From an uncultured Clostridia bacterium (GTDB lineage: Bacteria; Bacillota; Clostridia; Christensenellales; Borkfalkiaceae): 24,768 nt of DNA. The notes beneath the pieces are model-generated. The model was not told where the DNA came from. It worked only from the letters and a program-made list of their open reading frames with translations, and did not search any database. The translations under genes were made by a program, and so were the position numbers. This document shows positions 17,393 through 24,768 of this stretch, piece by piece. Where the stretch lies: the NCBI GenBank assembly GCA_934278995.1, contig CAKQWM010000017.1, forward strand, positions 1 to 24,768, in the 5' to 3' direction. Positions within the stretch are counted from its first letter, which is position 1, and every line of letters starts with the position of its first letter.

Positions 17393-20300
17393 TTAAAAAC
17401 GAAGACTGACACCTAACGTAAAGACTTTTGTGAGAGGATAAACATAAGTGCTACCATCCGTAGTCTCAGGATCAATACCATAAGGGGTAAGTTGATTCTT
17501 GAAAGTATAGACATTGTTAGCATTAAAATAAACTCTCATACTTTGGATAACATCGTGTTTCGCCCACTTTGTCATATCAAAAGTATAACCGATCTCTACA
17601 TTCTTAAGTTTTATATGATTCGTTGAAACCATCCAATAATCGCTTGTTAGGTAATTATTGTGAGCGAAAGTAGCTCCATAGACAGCACGAGGATATGTAA
17701 TCTTTTCTCCCGCAAGAAATTTCTCCTGTGTCCAACGCCCATCGTACTGCCATTTCCAAGCATTTCCGGCATTTTTAAAAAACGGAATAGTATATCCACC
17801 ATTCAGATAGTACGATCCATCTGCGCTACCGGTGAGAAGCACTTTCATATCGAATCCCTTATAGCCTATTTTAGCCTTGATATTAAAATGATACTGAGCA
17901 TAGTTAGGATAACCTATAGGAGCAATGTCGTTTTGATTAATCAACCCATCTCCGTCCAGGTCTTTATAACGAATATCTCCAAGAGTCGCAGCATTAGACG
18001 TATAGGTATTATATGGCCTATTGGCAAGTTCTTCCTGAGTATTAAAAAGCCCATCACTTACAAGTCCGAAACGCTGCCCAATGGCAAAGCCTGTGGCATT
18101 CATCCAATAATAAGGATTTTTCGATTCTGCCTTGTATATAATCTTATTCCTAAACCAGCTGACATCTGCTCCAACAGAATATATAAAATCGCCCTTTTTA
18201 TCGGCCCAGTTCAATGCCAATTCATAACCTCTGTTACTTGTGATTCCGACATTGGCCGGAGGTACAGACCCCCCTGCCACACCATAAATGGCCGGGATAA
18301 TGCCAAGCGTTGTAAGGATGTTATTACGCTTCTCATAAAAATAATCGAAATCGGCACTGAGCCTATTTTCAAAGAACTTGATCTCTGCTCCGACATCGGA
18401 TTTTTTAGAACGTTCCCATGTAATCGCTTTGTTTCCAAGGGCGCCTTCCGTAGCGCCATAGAAATAGGTATTGTCTGAAGTTCCGTCACTATTACCAAGC
18501 CAGTAGCCTCCCTGATTAAGATTATATGTGTTAGGAAGATAATAATAACGGCGACTTCCTCCCAATTGATCATTACCTACCTCACCATAAGAAGCACGAA
18601 TTTTAGCGAATGTCAGGATATCATTTTGAGGAAACCACGGTTCATTTGTGATGACCCATCCTGCAGAGATGGCAGGGAAAAAGCCAAAGCGGCGACCTTC
18701 TGCAAACTGCTCGGTTCCATTATAACCCATATTGAACTCTACCATGTAACGATCATCGTAACTATAAGTTACACGACCCACGAAACCCATAATTCCGGAA
18801 GGAACATTATAAGAATCACTTGGCATAGTATATTTAGACGCCTTACCTAGAAGAAGAGCTGTAATATTGTGTCTACCGAAGGTACTTGCCCAGTCAATTC
18901 CAGCATCTACATATAACTTGTTCCAGTTACTATAACCCCACGACTCGAAAGAACCTGCTCCCATAGACCCACCGAAAAAGTCGAACTTATTAGGGTCCTG
19001 TGAATTTCTCTGAATAGAATAGGATGGAATAGAAGGCGTATATTTTACATACCTATTGTAGTTATCCTGATATGAAACCGTTACATGGGAATTTAGGCCC
19101 TCAAGGAGATAATCCATTTTATGATTGAGTTTCAGAGAATTATCGAGAAGGCTATTATAAATAGTAGCCGAGCCACTTGTTAAAAGATTATAAACAGCAT
19201 TCTGATTTCCTATACTACTGTTAGTTTTTGTGGCCAATGGGTTCTGATCCGAACCGTCTATGCCTGCAAAGCTGCTGATCAAATGGCCATCTACAATTCC
19301 TGGACAAGTGAATGGGTTACCATCATAAATATACTGCATGATGATTTTATAGCGAGCACTAAGATCGTATGGATCAGCTCCATTTCCCGGGCCCATAGTC
19401 TGGCCGAATTGTCCGGCGGAGTTAACCGTAAGTGTAAGATTATCAAAAATCTTCACATCAATATTGCTCCTAAAGTTATATCTTGTAAACAAAGACTCTG
19501 TAGTAGCATCGTAATAATTTACAGTATTGGTAATACCTTCCTGACGGAAATAGCCGAACGATACAAAGTATTTGACCTTTTCCGTTCCACCGGATACATT
19601 CATATTAGCTTGATACTGAGGAGCCACCTTACCGAACTGTTCTTTGTACAGATCATGTGAAGAATAGTATAGTGCAGGTGAGTTCTTTAAACTCTCCTTT
19701 TGCTCCGGAGTAAGGAACGACATGGCATCCACCTCTTGAGGCGTAAAGTCTCTGTTGTTTTTAAATTTCCACAAGTCATAATCGTCATAAATATACGACG
19801 AGAGACCTTCTGTTCCGGAATAAGCCCTCTGCTCATTACGAATAGCTTCATTACGGAAAAGTGCATACTCATAAGAGGTTGTTCCCTGCTGAAGTTGCGA
19901 TGCCGAGGTAAGTCCATAATTAGCCGAGAAATTAATAACCGGTTTACCGACAGAGCCTCGCTTCGTAGTAACGATAATGACACCATTGGCACCACGCACA
20001 CCATAAACGGCCGTAGATGCAGCATCTTTGAGCACGGATACACCCTGTATCTCATTAGCATCCATAGCGTTAAATTCAGCAAAAGCCTGCTCCGACGCCT
20101 GTTCAACTCCGTCGATAATAATAAGAGGCGTTGAAGAACCATAAGTTGAGATGCCTCGAATATGGATAGTAGCATCGTTCCGTCCCGGCTCACCTGAAGT
20201 CTGAAGACCGCTCACACCCGGAGTATTACCAAGCAAAGCGTTAGAAATATTGGACACCGGTGCTGAAAGAATATCGCCCCCATTAACAGAAGATATTGCC

Positions 20301-20677
20301 CCCGTTACATTTACCTTTTTCTGATTCGCAAATGCCGTTACGACTACTTCATCCATAAGACTAGCGTCTGTTCTCATCACGACATCCACTACTTTTTGAT
20401 CAGCTGGGACTTTAACATTTTCTGTTACAAATCCGATAAATTGAAACTGAAGAACGACTTCTCCAGAAGGAACAGTGAGAGTATATCTTCCTTCAAGATC
20501 CGTAGAGATACCATTTGTAGTTCCTTGCTGCACGACTATCGCGCCATACAATGGTTCTCCAGTATCGTCCTTGACCATTCCGCTGACAGTTCTATTCTGG
20601 GCATGCAGAGAAAATGAAAATCCTCCAAGCATAAACAGAGCACCCGCAAGCAGAAACACTTTGAATAATTTGGTCAT
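17393..20677 (-). CDS. SusC-like TonB-dependent outer-membrane transporter (full length)
   Basis: Outer-membrane channel that imports oligosaccharides with its SusD partner using TonB energy. The 1094-residue protein has a signal peptide ending at HAQ (25-27), a carboxypeptidase-regulatory-like domain (about 28-104), a TonB box DEVVVTAF (109-116), a plug domain (about 120-245) with RGISTYG and LKDAASTAVYGVRGANGV, and a long beta-barrel ending in the terminal Phe usual for outer-membrane proteins. All parts expected of a SusC are present. The next gene, a SusD, starts 18 bases after the stop codon. The imported substrate is inferred to be beta-manno-oligosaccharide from the GH26 and GH130 genes just upstream. 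Confidence 0.96.
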   Translation of the reverse strand: MTKLFKVFLLAGALFMLGGFSFSLHAQNRTVSGMVKDDTGEPLYGAIVVQQGTTNGISTDLEGRYTLTVPSGEVVLQFQFIGFVTENVKVPADQKVVDVVMRTDASLMDEVVVTAFANQKKVNVTGAISSVNGGDILSAPVSNISNALLGNTPGVSGLQTSGEPGRNDATIHIRGISTYGSSTPLIIIDGVEQASEQAFAEFNAMDANEIQGVSVLKDAASTAVYGVRGANGVIIVTTKRGSVGKPVINFSANYGLTSASQLQQGTTSYEYALFRNEAIRNEQRAYSGTEGLSSYIYDDYDLWKFKNNRDFTPQEVDAMSFLTPEQKESLKNSPALYYSSHDLYKEQFGKVAPQYQANMNVSGGTEKVKYFVSFGYFRQEGITNTVNYYDATTESLFTRYNFRSNIDVKIFDNLTLTVNSAGQFGQTMGPGNGADPYDLSARYKIIMQYIYDGNPFTCPGIVDGHLISSFAGIDGSDQNPLATKTNSSIGNQNAVYNLLTSGSATIYNSLLDNSLKLNHKMDYLLEGLNSHVTVSYQDNYNRYVKYTPSIPSYSIQRNSQDPNKFDFFGGSMGAGSFESWGYSNWNKLYVDAGIDWASTFGRHNITALLLGKASKYTMPSDSYNVPSGIMGFVGRVTYSYDDRYMVEFNMGYNGTEQFAEGRRFGFFPAISAGWVITNEPWFPQNDILTFAKIRASYGEVGNDQLGGSRRYYYLPNTYNLNQGGYWLGNSDGTSDNTYFYGATEGALGNKAITWERSKKSDVGAEIKFFENRLSADFDYFYEKRNNILTTLGIIPAIYGVAGGSVPPANVGITSNRGYELALNWADKKGDFIYSVGADVSWFRNKIIYKAESKNPYYWMNATGFAIGQRFGLVSDGLFNTQEELANRPYNTYTSNAATLGDIRYKDLDGDGLINQNDIAPIGYPNYAQYHFNIKAKIGYKGFDMKVLLTGSADGSYYLNGGYTIPFFKNAGNAWKWQYDGRWTQEKFLAGEKITYPRAVYGATFAHNNYLTSDYWMVSTNHIKLKNVEIGYTFDMTKWAKHDVIQSMRVYFNANNVYTFKNQLTPYGIDPETTDGSTYVYPLTKVFTLGVSLRF

Positions 20678-20698
20678 AAATTGATTATTTATTAAATG

Positions 20699-22177
20699 TT
20701 ATTTCACTTCATAATTATCCGGCATTGAATACATATCCGGAAGGTCTTTACTAAAAACCGTACTTTCATCCTTATAGAAAACACGGAAATCTTCTTCAGA
20801 AGGATGACCTGGATAAACGCTGAAATAATGCTTATCCGACTCGGAAGAAACATACTTATTCCTCCACATAACAACCATAGAAAGCCGTTTGCCTTTTGCC
20901 GGGCCAAGTATATACCTTGTCCAATAGTCGGCATTTGTGAATGACTCTGCGCCTGTTTCAGTTACACCACAAGGTTTCATCTTCTCGGCAGAGAGTTTCT
21001 GCATAGCCTCTATATTTGTAGCAAAAGCATTGTAATTCAAGCCATGATAACAATCCATGCCTAGGAAATCGACATATTCATCGCCAGGCCATCTAAATAA
21101 CAGACGAGCACGACCATTTTCGCCATAGTCGCCATCCATCTGCGGCGATACTGCATACAGAAAATTATGCACGCCTTTTGTATCCCGAAGATACTTCACT
21201 GTCCACTGCCAGAACTTAACATACTCCGCAGCGCTACAAGCCTGTGTACCCCACCAAGACCAACTTTGCGTACACTCGTGATAAGGTCTGAATATAACAG
21301 GTATTAACTCACCATGACTATCCTTTAGATTATTAGCAAAATCGGCCAATCTGTCAAGCCACTCTATATAACGCTTTCTCACCTCGGTTCCTTCCGTAAG
21401 TATCTGGTCAATACATTTTGTATTATCCCATGAAGAGCCTTCCGGATAAGACCCAGCGCCTATGATTGTCAACGGATTGTTTATATGAATACACGCCATA
21501 ATCACTTCACCCCTTTCTCGAGCCTCCAAAATCGCTCTGCGACGTATTCCATTTTCCTTAGAATCTGAAAGGTACCTATTATCCATAATAGAAGCAAAAT
21601 CCACACTGAACACAGCAGGATAATCGCCACATACGGCCTTAGTGTCGGAACCACCTGGGACATTATACCAATAGCGGCCATACCATAGATCATCGTGATG
21701 CCCAAACATAAAACCTTTTTCGGCCAATGCCCATAGATTGGCTAACAAAGCCTTCGTCTGAGGCGTTGCGTCCTTATCCACGATAGATAATTTGATTTTC
21801 TGCACCGGATTCCTATCCTGCGATACTTTTATGGTCTTAAACCAAAAGCGGTCGCTCTTATCCATAAGTTTAAGAACCGTCTGGCGTGATAGCGCAGATG
21901 TATTTTCAGCTATACTTAAAACCAATGCAGTAGAACTTGCACTTTTTACAGAAACCCAATCGGCCTCGTTAATGACTTTGTATTCAAAATTTGTTTTTAT
22001 CATAAACGAACACTCCGATGCCTCATATCCAAGTTCGACTTCTGAAGGCTGAACTATCAGTTCCCTCGTATCTGTAGGCTGCTCAATTTCATTTTGAGGA
22101 CCACATGCTTGGACCGAAGACAAACTTAACATCAACGTCAAGCAATAAAATAACGATATAGACATTTTCACTTTCAT
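20699..22177 (-). CDS. BACON-domain GH26 endo-beta-1,4-mannanase lipoprotein
   Basis: Predicted endo-beta-mannanase cutting the backbone of mannan, galactomannan or glucomannan. The 492-residue protein begins with a lipoprotein signal (VQAC, Cys25; Gln at -2 is unusual). Residues about 38-122 are a BACON domain (ELIVQPSEVELGYEA start, ADWVSV at 72-77, IKVSQDR end). Residues about 145-475 are GH26: GFMFGHHDD (155-163), FRPYHE (296-301) with Glu301 the expected acid/base, WSWWG (306-310), and GVTETG (404-409) with Glu407 the expected nucleophile. Both catalytic residues are present, so the enzyme looks active. BACON domains may tether or space the enzyme rather than bind glycan. The start lies three bases after the preceding stop codon, so the two are probably co-translated. 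Family certainty is high; substrate is inferred from family and neighbours. Confidence 0.92.
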   Translation of the reverse strand: MKVKMSISLFYCLTLMLSLSSVQACGPQNEIEQPTDTRELIVQPSEVELGYEASECSFMIKTNFEYKVINEADWVSVKSASSTALVLSIAENTSALSRQTVLKLMDKSDRFWFKTIKVSQDRNPVQKIKLSIVDKDATPQTKALLANLWALAEKGFMFGHHDDLWYGRYWYNVPGGSDTKAVCGDYPAVFSVDFASIMDNRYLSDSKENGIRRRAILEARERGEVIMACIHINNPLTIIGAGSYPEGSSWDNTKCIDQILTEGTEVRKRYIEWLDRLADFANNLKDSHGELIPVIFRPYHECTQSWSWWGTQACSAAEYVKFWQWTVKYLRDTKGVHNFLYAVSPQMDGDYGENGRARLLFRWPGDEYVDFLGMDCYHGLNYNAFATNIEAMQKLSAEKMKPCGVTETGAESFTNADYWTRYILGPAKGKRLSMVVMWRNKYVSSESDKHYFSVYPGHPSEEDFRVFYKDESTVFSKDLPDMYSMPDNYEVK

Positions 22178-22180
22178 AAT

Positions 22181-23227
22181 TTACTTCAAAAGCTCAGAAT
22201 GGTTCGGAAGTGGAGAATCGGACACTTTTTCAGCAATCCAATAAGTATTGCGAATGTTATCAACCATCCATCGAGTATCCGGCCAGTTATTATCGACGAC
22301 CCAATCCGTATGTTCAAAATGACGAGTAAAAGCACACCCCTCTACAGTCACCGTTTTACCTGCATTGCTAATGATACCAGCGCCTAACAGAGACACTTGG
22401 TATAAAGGGTTTTCACATTTTGTATCACCAAATGCATAAATGCTTATCACGTTGGAGTTGACATCGTCCTTTGACCAACGACTTGAACCTACAGGAATCT
22501 GACGATAATACTCATTAACATCATAGGTGTTATCATATACATAGTTAGCATACTTGCCATCTTCTCCTGGAGTGTTAACTACCGTTCCGAATGTAGCTCC
22601 AGTCTGGCTATCGACTTCCGTGAGCATAAAACTAATCTCGTTATCTTGCTCATAGACATGAGTATATCCTTCTCCCCAATGCCAATACTTATCCATATCT
22701 GTGGACATAACCTCCGCATCAGTCCATCCACCATGAATAACCATGGATGTAGATGCGGAACTCGCATCGAGGATTCCTCCTATAAGTTTATGATGATACA
22801 CACCCTCGAGAGGATCTTTAAATTGGCCATAGGTGACAGTATATGTCCTAGTTTCACCATTATAGGCCGTTACGACAAATTCTGCTGAGCCACTTGACAA
22901 ATCCAAAACACTACCCTTTTGAATACTTGCTTTAGGGCAAAATTCACTTTCCGGATATGCAAAATCAATAGAAACCACTTCTACTGCAGACAAATCCAAG
23001 CCTCCGGTAACCAACTGCACATAAATGGAGCCTTGATCATCGTGACGCCAAGACTGCGTAATGGTGGCCGCTCCTATCTGGGATTCAAGACGAAAGCCTA
23101 CCGGCGTGCGTTCACGAAGCCACGGATCTATTAGTTTCTCAGTATTACGCTCTTCTTGTTCGCATGAACACAGTACCGATGCAAATACACATACGATAAA
23201 AAAGAAACAACTTGTTATTTTCTTCAT
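22181..23227 (-). CDS. surface lipoprotein, putative glycan-binding protein
   Basis: A 348-residue lipoprotein. The signal peptide ends in LCSC with Cys22 as lipidated residue, followed by acidic EQEE, which resembles the surface-export signal of Bacteroidetes lipoproteins. Residues about 40-136 form a beta-sandwich-like domain ending in TRTYTVTY, similar to DUF5018 or other immunoglobulin-like domains of surface glycan-binding proteins. Residues about 142-300 match the repeated domain of the lipoprotein at 871-2823 (HGGW 165-168, DKYWHW 179-184, PGEDG 220-224, YYRQIP 240-245). The tail is rich in Trp and Asp. An alternative ATG nine codons upstream (23254) exists; 23227 gives the better signal peptide. 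It lies between the phosphorylase and the mannanase, so a role in holding mannan at the surface is inferred. No catalytic motif was seen. Confidence 0.75.
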   Translation of the reverse strand: MKKITSCFFFIVCVFASVLCSCEQEERNTEKLIDPWLRERTPVGFRLESQIGAATITQSWRHDDQGSIYVQLVTGGLDLSAVEVVSIDFAYPESEFCPKASIQKGSVLDLSSGSAEFVVTAYNGETRTYTVTYGQFKDPLEGVYHHKLIGGILDASSASTSMVIHGGWTDAEVMSTDMDKYWHWGEGYTHVYEQDNEISFMLTEVDSQTGATFGTVVNTPGEDGKYANYVYDNTYDVNEYYRQIPVGSSRWSKDDVNSNVISIYAFGDTKCENPLYQVSLLGAGIISNAGKTVTVEGCAFTRHFEHTDWVVDNNWPDTRWMVDNIRNTYWIAEKVSDSPLPNHSELLK

Positions 23228-23260
23228 AATTATATTGGGAATTAGTTTTTTCATTAATGG

Positions 23261-24442
23261 TTACAAGTCACTGCCCGTTATGAAGGGGATATTGGCATCA
23301 ATAATCCTATTGAGGGTTTCAACAGAAGCGGATGTCGTCAGTCCGTCAGGTGAAGTATGCATACAATAGTCGATTAGTTTATCTATCGTAGACTCTGCCA
23401 CATGCATCCTCGTATCGCACGACGCATAATAAAGAAGTACTCGCCCATCATCATCTGCCACCCATCCGTTAGAAAAGAGCACATTCGAAACATCCCCGAC
23501 TCTCTCCTCTCCCATCGGAGCAAGAGTATATCCGGCAGGAGCGGCGATAACCTTAGTCGGATCGTCTAGAGCAGTCATATACATATATAAAACATAACGA
23601 AGACCTGCTGAGCATCCACGCACTCCATGGGCAAGGTGTAACCATCCTTTTGAAGTCTTTATAGGATGAGGACCTTCCCCATTCTTCAATTCCTTAATAG
23701 TATGATAAATCCTAGTATCTATAATCTTCTCATTCTTAATTTCAGCATTTTCCATACTATCTACCAAAGCCCATCCGATCCCCATGCCTCCCGCACCGGC
23801 ATCGATAAAGCCCTCCTGCGGACGGGTGTACAATGCATACTTTCCATTCACAAATTCAGGATGGAGAACTACATTCCTCTGTTGTGTAGGCGATTTAATG
23901 TCTGGAAGCCTCTCCCATGATTTAAGGTCCTTTGTACGAACTACACCGGCAGTGGCTATAGCAGAGGACAGGTCGCCTGGAGCAGCGGAAGAGTCGTGAC
24001 GCTCAGCACAGAACACACCATAAATCCACCCATCCTCATGAGCTGTAAGTCGCATATCGTAAACATTGGTAGCCGTTTCCCCTGGAATAGTTATTGGCTT
24101 TTGCCAGAATCGAAAGTTATCCACCCCATTATCACTCTCTGCAACAGCAAAAAACGACTTTCTATCATTTCCTTCTACACGAACAACAAGAAAGTATTTA
24201 TCGCCAAGCTTAATGGCTCCGGAGTTAAAGGTGCTATTAATTCCGAATCTTTCCAGCAGATAAGGATTGGTCTCCGGGTTCAGATCATAGCGCCAAAACA
24301 AAGGCGTGTGAGATGCAGTAAGAATAGGATTATCATACCTTATCCATACACCATTGGACGAGGCTTTTACATTCTTTCGCTGTAAAAGGATGCCGTGCTC
24401 CTTGCGAAGTGTCGCGAGGGAATCTTCAAAAAAATGTGACAT
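23261..24442 (-). CDS. GH130 4-O-beta-D-mannosyl-D-glucose phosphorylase
   Basis: Cytoplasmic phosphorylase converting mannosyl-beta-1,4-glucose plus phosphate to alpha-mannose-1-phosphate and glucose. The 393-residue product closely follows subfamily GH130_1 as I remember the Bacteroides fragilis enzyme: TASHTPLFWRYDLN (42-55), NVYDMRLTAHEDGW (126-139) with Asp129 the expected proton donor, QQRNVVLHPEF (187-197), GEGPHPIK (255-262) and GDVSNVLFSNGW (316-327). No signal peptide is present, as expected for a cytoplasmic enzyme. The open frame extends 36 codons further upstream, but a good promoter lies within that extension and family members begin near MS-x-F, so the ATG at 24442 is chosen. 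It is the first gene of the operon. Glucomannan supplies Man-Glc directly; mannobiose would first need a 2-epimerase, which is not in the window. Confidence 0.93.
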   Translation of the reverse strand: MSHFFEDSLATLRKEHGILLQRKNVKASSNGVWIRYDNPILTASHTPLFWRYDLNPETNPYLLERFGINSTFNSGAIKLGDKYFLVVRVEGNDRKSFFAVAESDNGVDNFRFWQKPITIPGETATNVYDMRLTAHEDGWIYGVFCAERHDSSAAPGDLSSAIATAGVVRTKDLKSWERLPDIKSPTQQRNVVLHPEFVNGKYALYTRPQEGFIDAGAGGMGIGWALVDSMENAEIKNEKIIDTRIYHTIKELKNGEGPHPIKTSKGWLHLAHGVRGCSAGLRYVLYMYMTALDDPTKVIAAPAGYTLAPMGEERVGDVSNVLFSNGWVADDDGRVLLYYASCDTRMHVAESTIDKLIDYCMHTSPDGLTTSASVETLNRIIDANIPFITGSDL

Positions 24443-24497
24443 TGTACAAAATCTGGTTATTATATTTTCAAAGATGACTTTCAACATCTTTCGAAAA

Positions 24498-24528
24498 CAA
24501 AAATAACCATCCTTTATTTGTCTGCAAA
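24498..24528 (-). promoter_or_regulatory. Bacteroidetes-type promoter for the PUL operon
   Basis: On the minus strand TTTG (24528-24525) is followed after exactly 19 bases by TATTTTTG (24505-24498). This fits the Bacteroides primary sigma-factor consensus of -33 TTTG, about 19-21 bases, then -7 TAnnTTTG, with no mismatch. The -7 box ends 55 bases before the GH130 ATG at 24442, leaving a 5' leader of roughly 45-50 bases. The promoter lies inside the longer open frame that continues upstream of that ATG, which argues that the longer frame is not translated. Promoter function is inferred. Confidence 0.7.
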
Positions 24529-24544
24529 CCCTTGCGCCACAGTT

Positions 24545-24572
24545 AGTCAAAGCAGTATTTTAAAAAGTCAAA
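24545..24572 (-). promoter_or_regulatory. direct repeat, possible AraC-family operator
   Basis: On the minus strand the heptamer TTTGACT occurs at 24572-24566 and again at 24551-24545, a period of exactly 21 bp or two helical turns. The promoter-proximal copy ends 16 bp upstream of the -33 box. AraC-family activators commonly bind two direct half-sites spaced by two turns just upstream of the -35/-33 region, and an araC-type gene sits at the far end of this locus. Seven bases recurring in AT-rich DNA could be chance, so the operator role is inferred. Confidence 0.4.
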
Positions 24573-24768
24573 ATAATATAGTATCAAATAAAACTATGCA
24601 AAATTTTATAATACTATCTTGACTGCAAGCATGTCATCCCGTACGGTGAAAAAGTGGTTTGGCCGGACGGCAGTCGCTCGCCAACTCGCGGATGCCGCAC
24701 TCGTAAAAGTAGACACGGAGGGGTAGAAAAAGATTGAATGAGTTATCTTTGTAGTTGAGTTCAGGTCG
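24551..24768. other. right flank without a recognisable gene
   Basis: This segment holds no gene I can recognise. The left part (to about 24620) is AT-rich promoter-upstream DNA. From about 24627 to 24726 base composition becomes clearly GC-richer. That part contains a 31-codon plus-strand frame (ATG 24631, TAG 24724-24726), which I do not recognise and would not call a gene. The hexamers GACTGC (24621-24626) and GCAGTC (24669-24674) could pair over a long loop. TATCTTTG at 24744-24751 fits a rightward -7 box, but no -33 TTTG lies at the right distance. It may be a remnant or an intergenic repeat. Confidence 0.3.

Noticed and set aside
17660..18478. Long plus-strand open frame of 272 codons
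   Set aside because: It lies antisense to the first SusC gene, has no family resemblance, and is rich in Ile and Ser as expected from reverse reading of a barrel-coding sequence.
19687..20193. Minus-strand open frame of 168 codons within SusC
   Set aside because: It is an out-of-frame shadow of the SusC plug region, rich in Leu, Arg and Ser, with no domain.
11000..20677. Recent tandem duplication of the SusC/SusD pair
   Set aside because: The two SusC proteins differ in length and N-terminal structure, and the two SusD proteins share only family motifs, so this is not a recent duplication.
23996..24385. Plus-strand open frame of 129 codons opposite GH130
   Set aside because: It is antisense to strongly conserved GH130 codons and has no recognisable domain.
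24443..24550. N-terminal extension of GH130 by 36 residues
   Set aside because: A consensus promoter lies inside it and homologues begin at the MS-x-F position, so the start at 24442 is preferred.
24744..24751. TATCTTTG as a rightward promoter -7 box
   Set aside because: No -33 TTTG or similar lies about 19-21 bases upstream, and no gene start can be seen before the window ends.
1..24768. CRISPR array, tRNA, rRNA, insertion sequence or attachment site
   Set aside because: No regularly spaced repeats, tRNA-like cloverleaf, rRNA segments, transposase or integrase frames were seen in the window.

Overview
The window is one polysaccharide utilisation locus (PUL) from a Bacteroidales bacterium, probably a gut or rumen relative of Bacteroides or Prevotella. 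The evidence is two SusC/SusD pairs, many lipoproteins, a BACON domain, a DUF1735 protein, a fimbrillin-like domain and a -33 TTTG / -7 TAnnTTTG promoter. Every credible gene is on the minus strand, so transcription runs from right to left. Most gaps are 1-35 bp and one junction is an ATGA overlap, so 24442 down to 871 reads as a single operon, followed by an araC-type gene.

Layout in transcription order: flank with promoter and a possible AraC-type operator (24443-24768); GH130 mannosyl-glucose phosphorylase (24442-23261); surface lipoprotein (23227-22181); BACON-GH26 endo-mannanase lipoprotein (22177-20699); full-length SusC (20677-17393) and SusD (17374-15554); short SusC (15520-12683) and second SusD (12664-11000); frameshifted DUF1735 lipoprotein (10978-10441); DUF5060 plus GH5-like enzyme (10431-8806); two GH2 enzymes (8803-5981 and 5984-3474); 5' part of a GH30 gene (3472-2927) joined out of frame to the last 40 codons of an esterase gene (about 2960-2838); large lipoprotein with a fimbrillin-like domain and a duplicated C-terminal domain (2823-871); hairpin (816-860); araC-family gene with a decayed 3' end (802-65).

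Inferred pathway: beta-mannan or glucomannan is bound by the SusD and accessory lipoproteins and cut by GH26, possibly helped by the GH5-like enzyme. Oligosaccharides are imported by SusC. In the periplasm the GH2 enzymes remove mannosyl or related residues. Disaccharide that reaches the cytoplasm is phosphorolysed by GH130 to mannose-1-phosphate and glucose. No inner-membrane sugar transporter or mannobiose 2-epimerase lies in the window, so those steps must be encoded elsewhere.

The most notable features are four lesions at three places (DUF1735 frameshift, GH30/esterase deletion scar, eroded araC end), a domain that occurs three times in two lipoproteins and may be an undescribed glycan-binding module, a second SusC without a recognisable TonB box, and a promoter with a 21-bp-period direct repeat at the head of the operon. 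Family assignments come from reading motifs by eye; no database search was possible.
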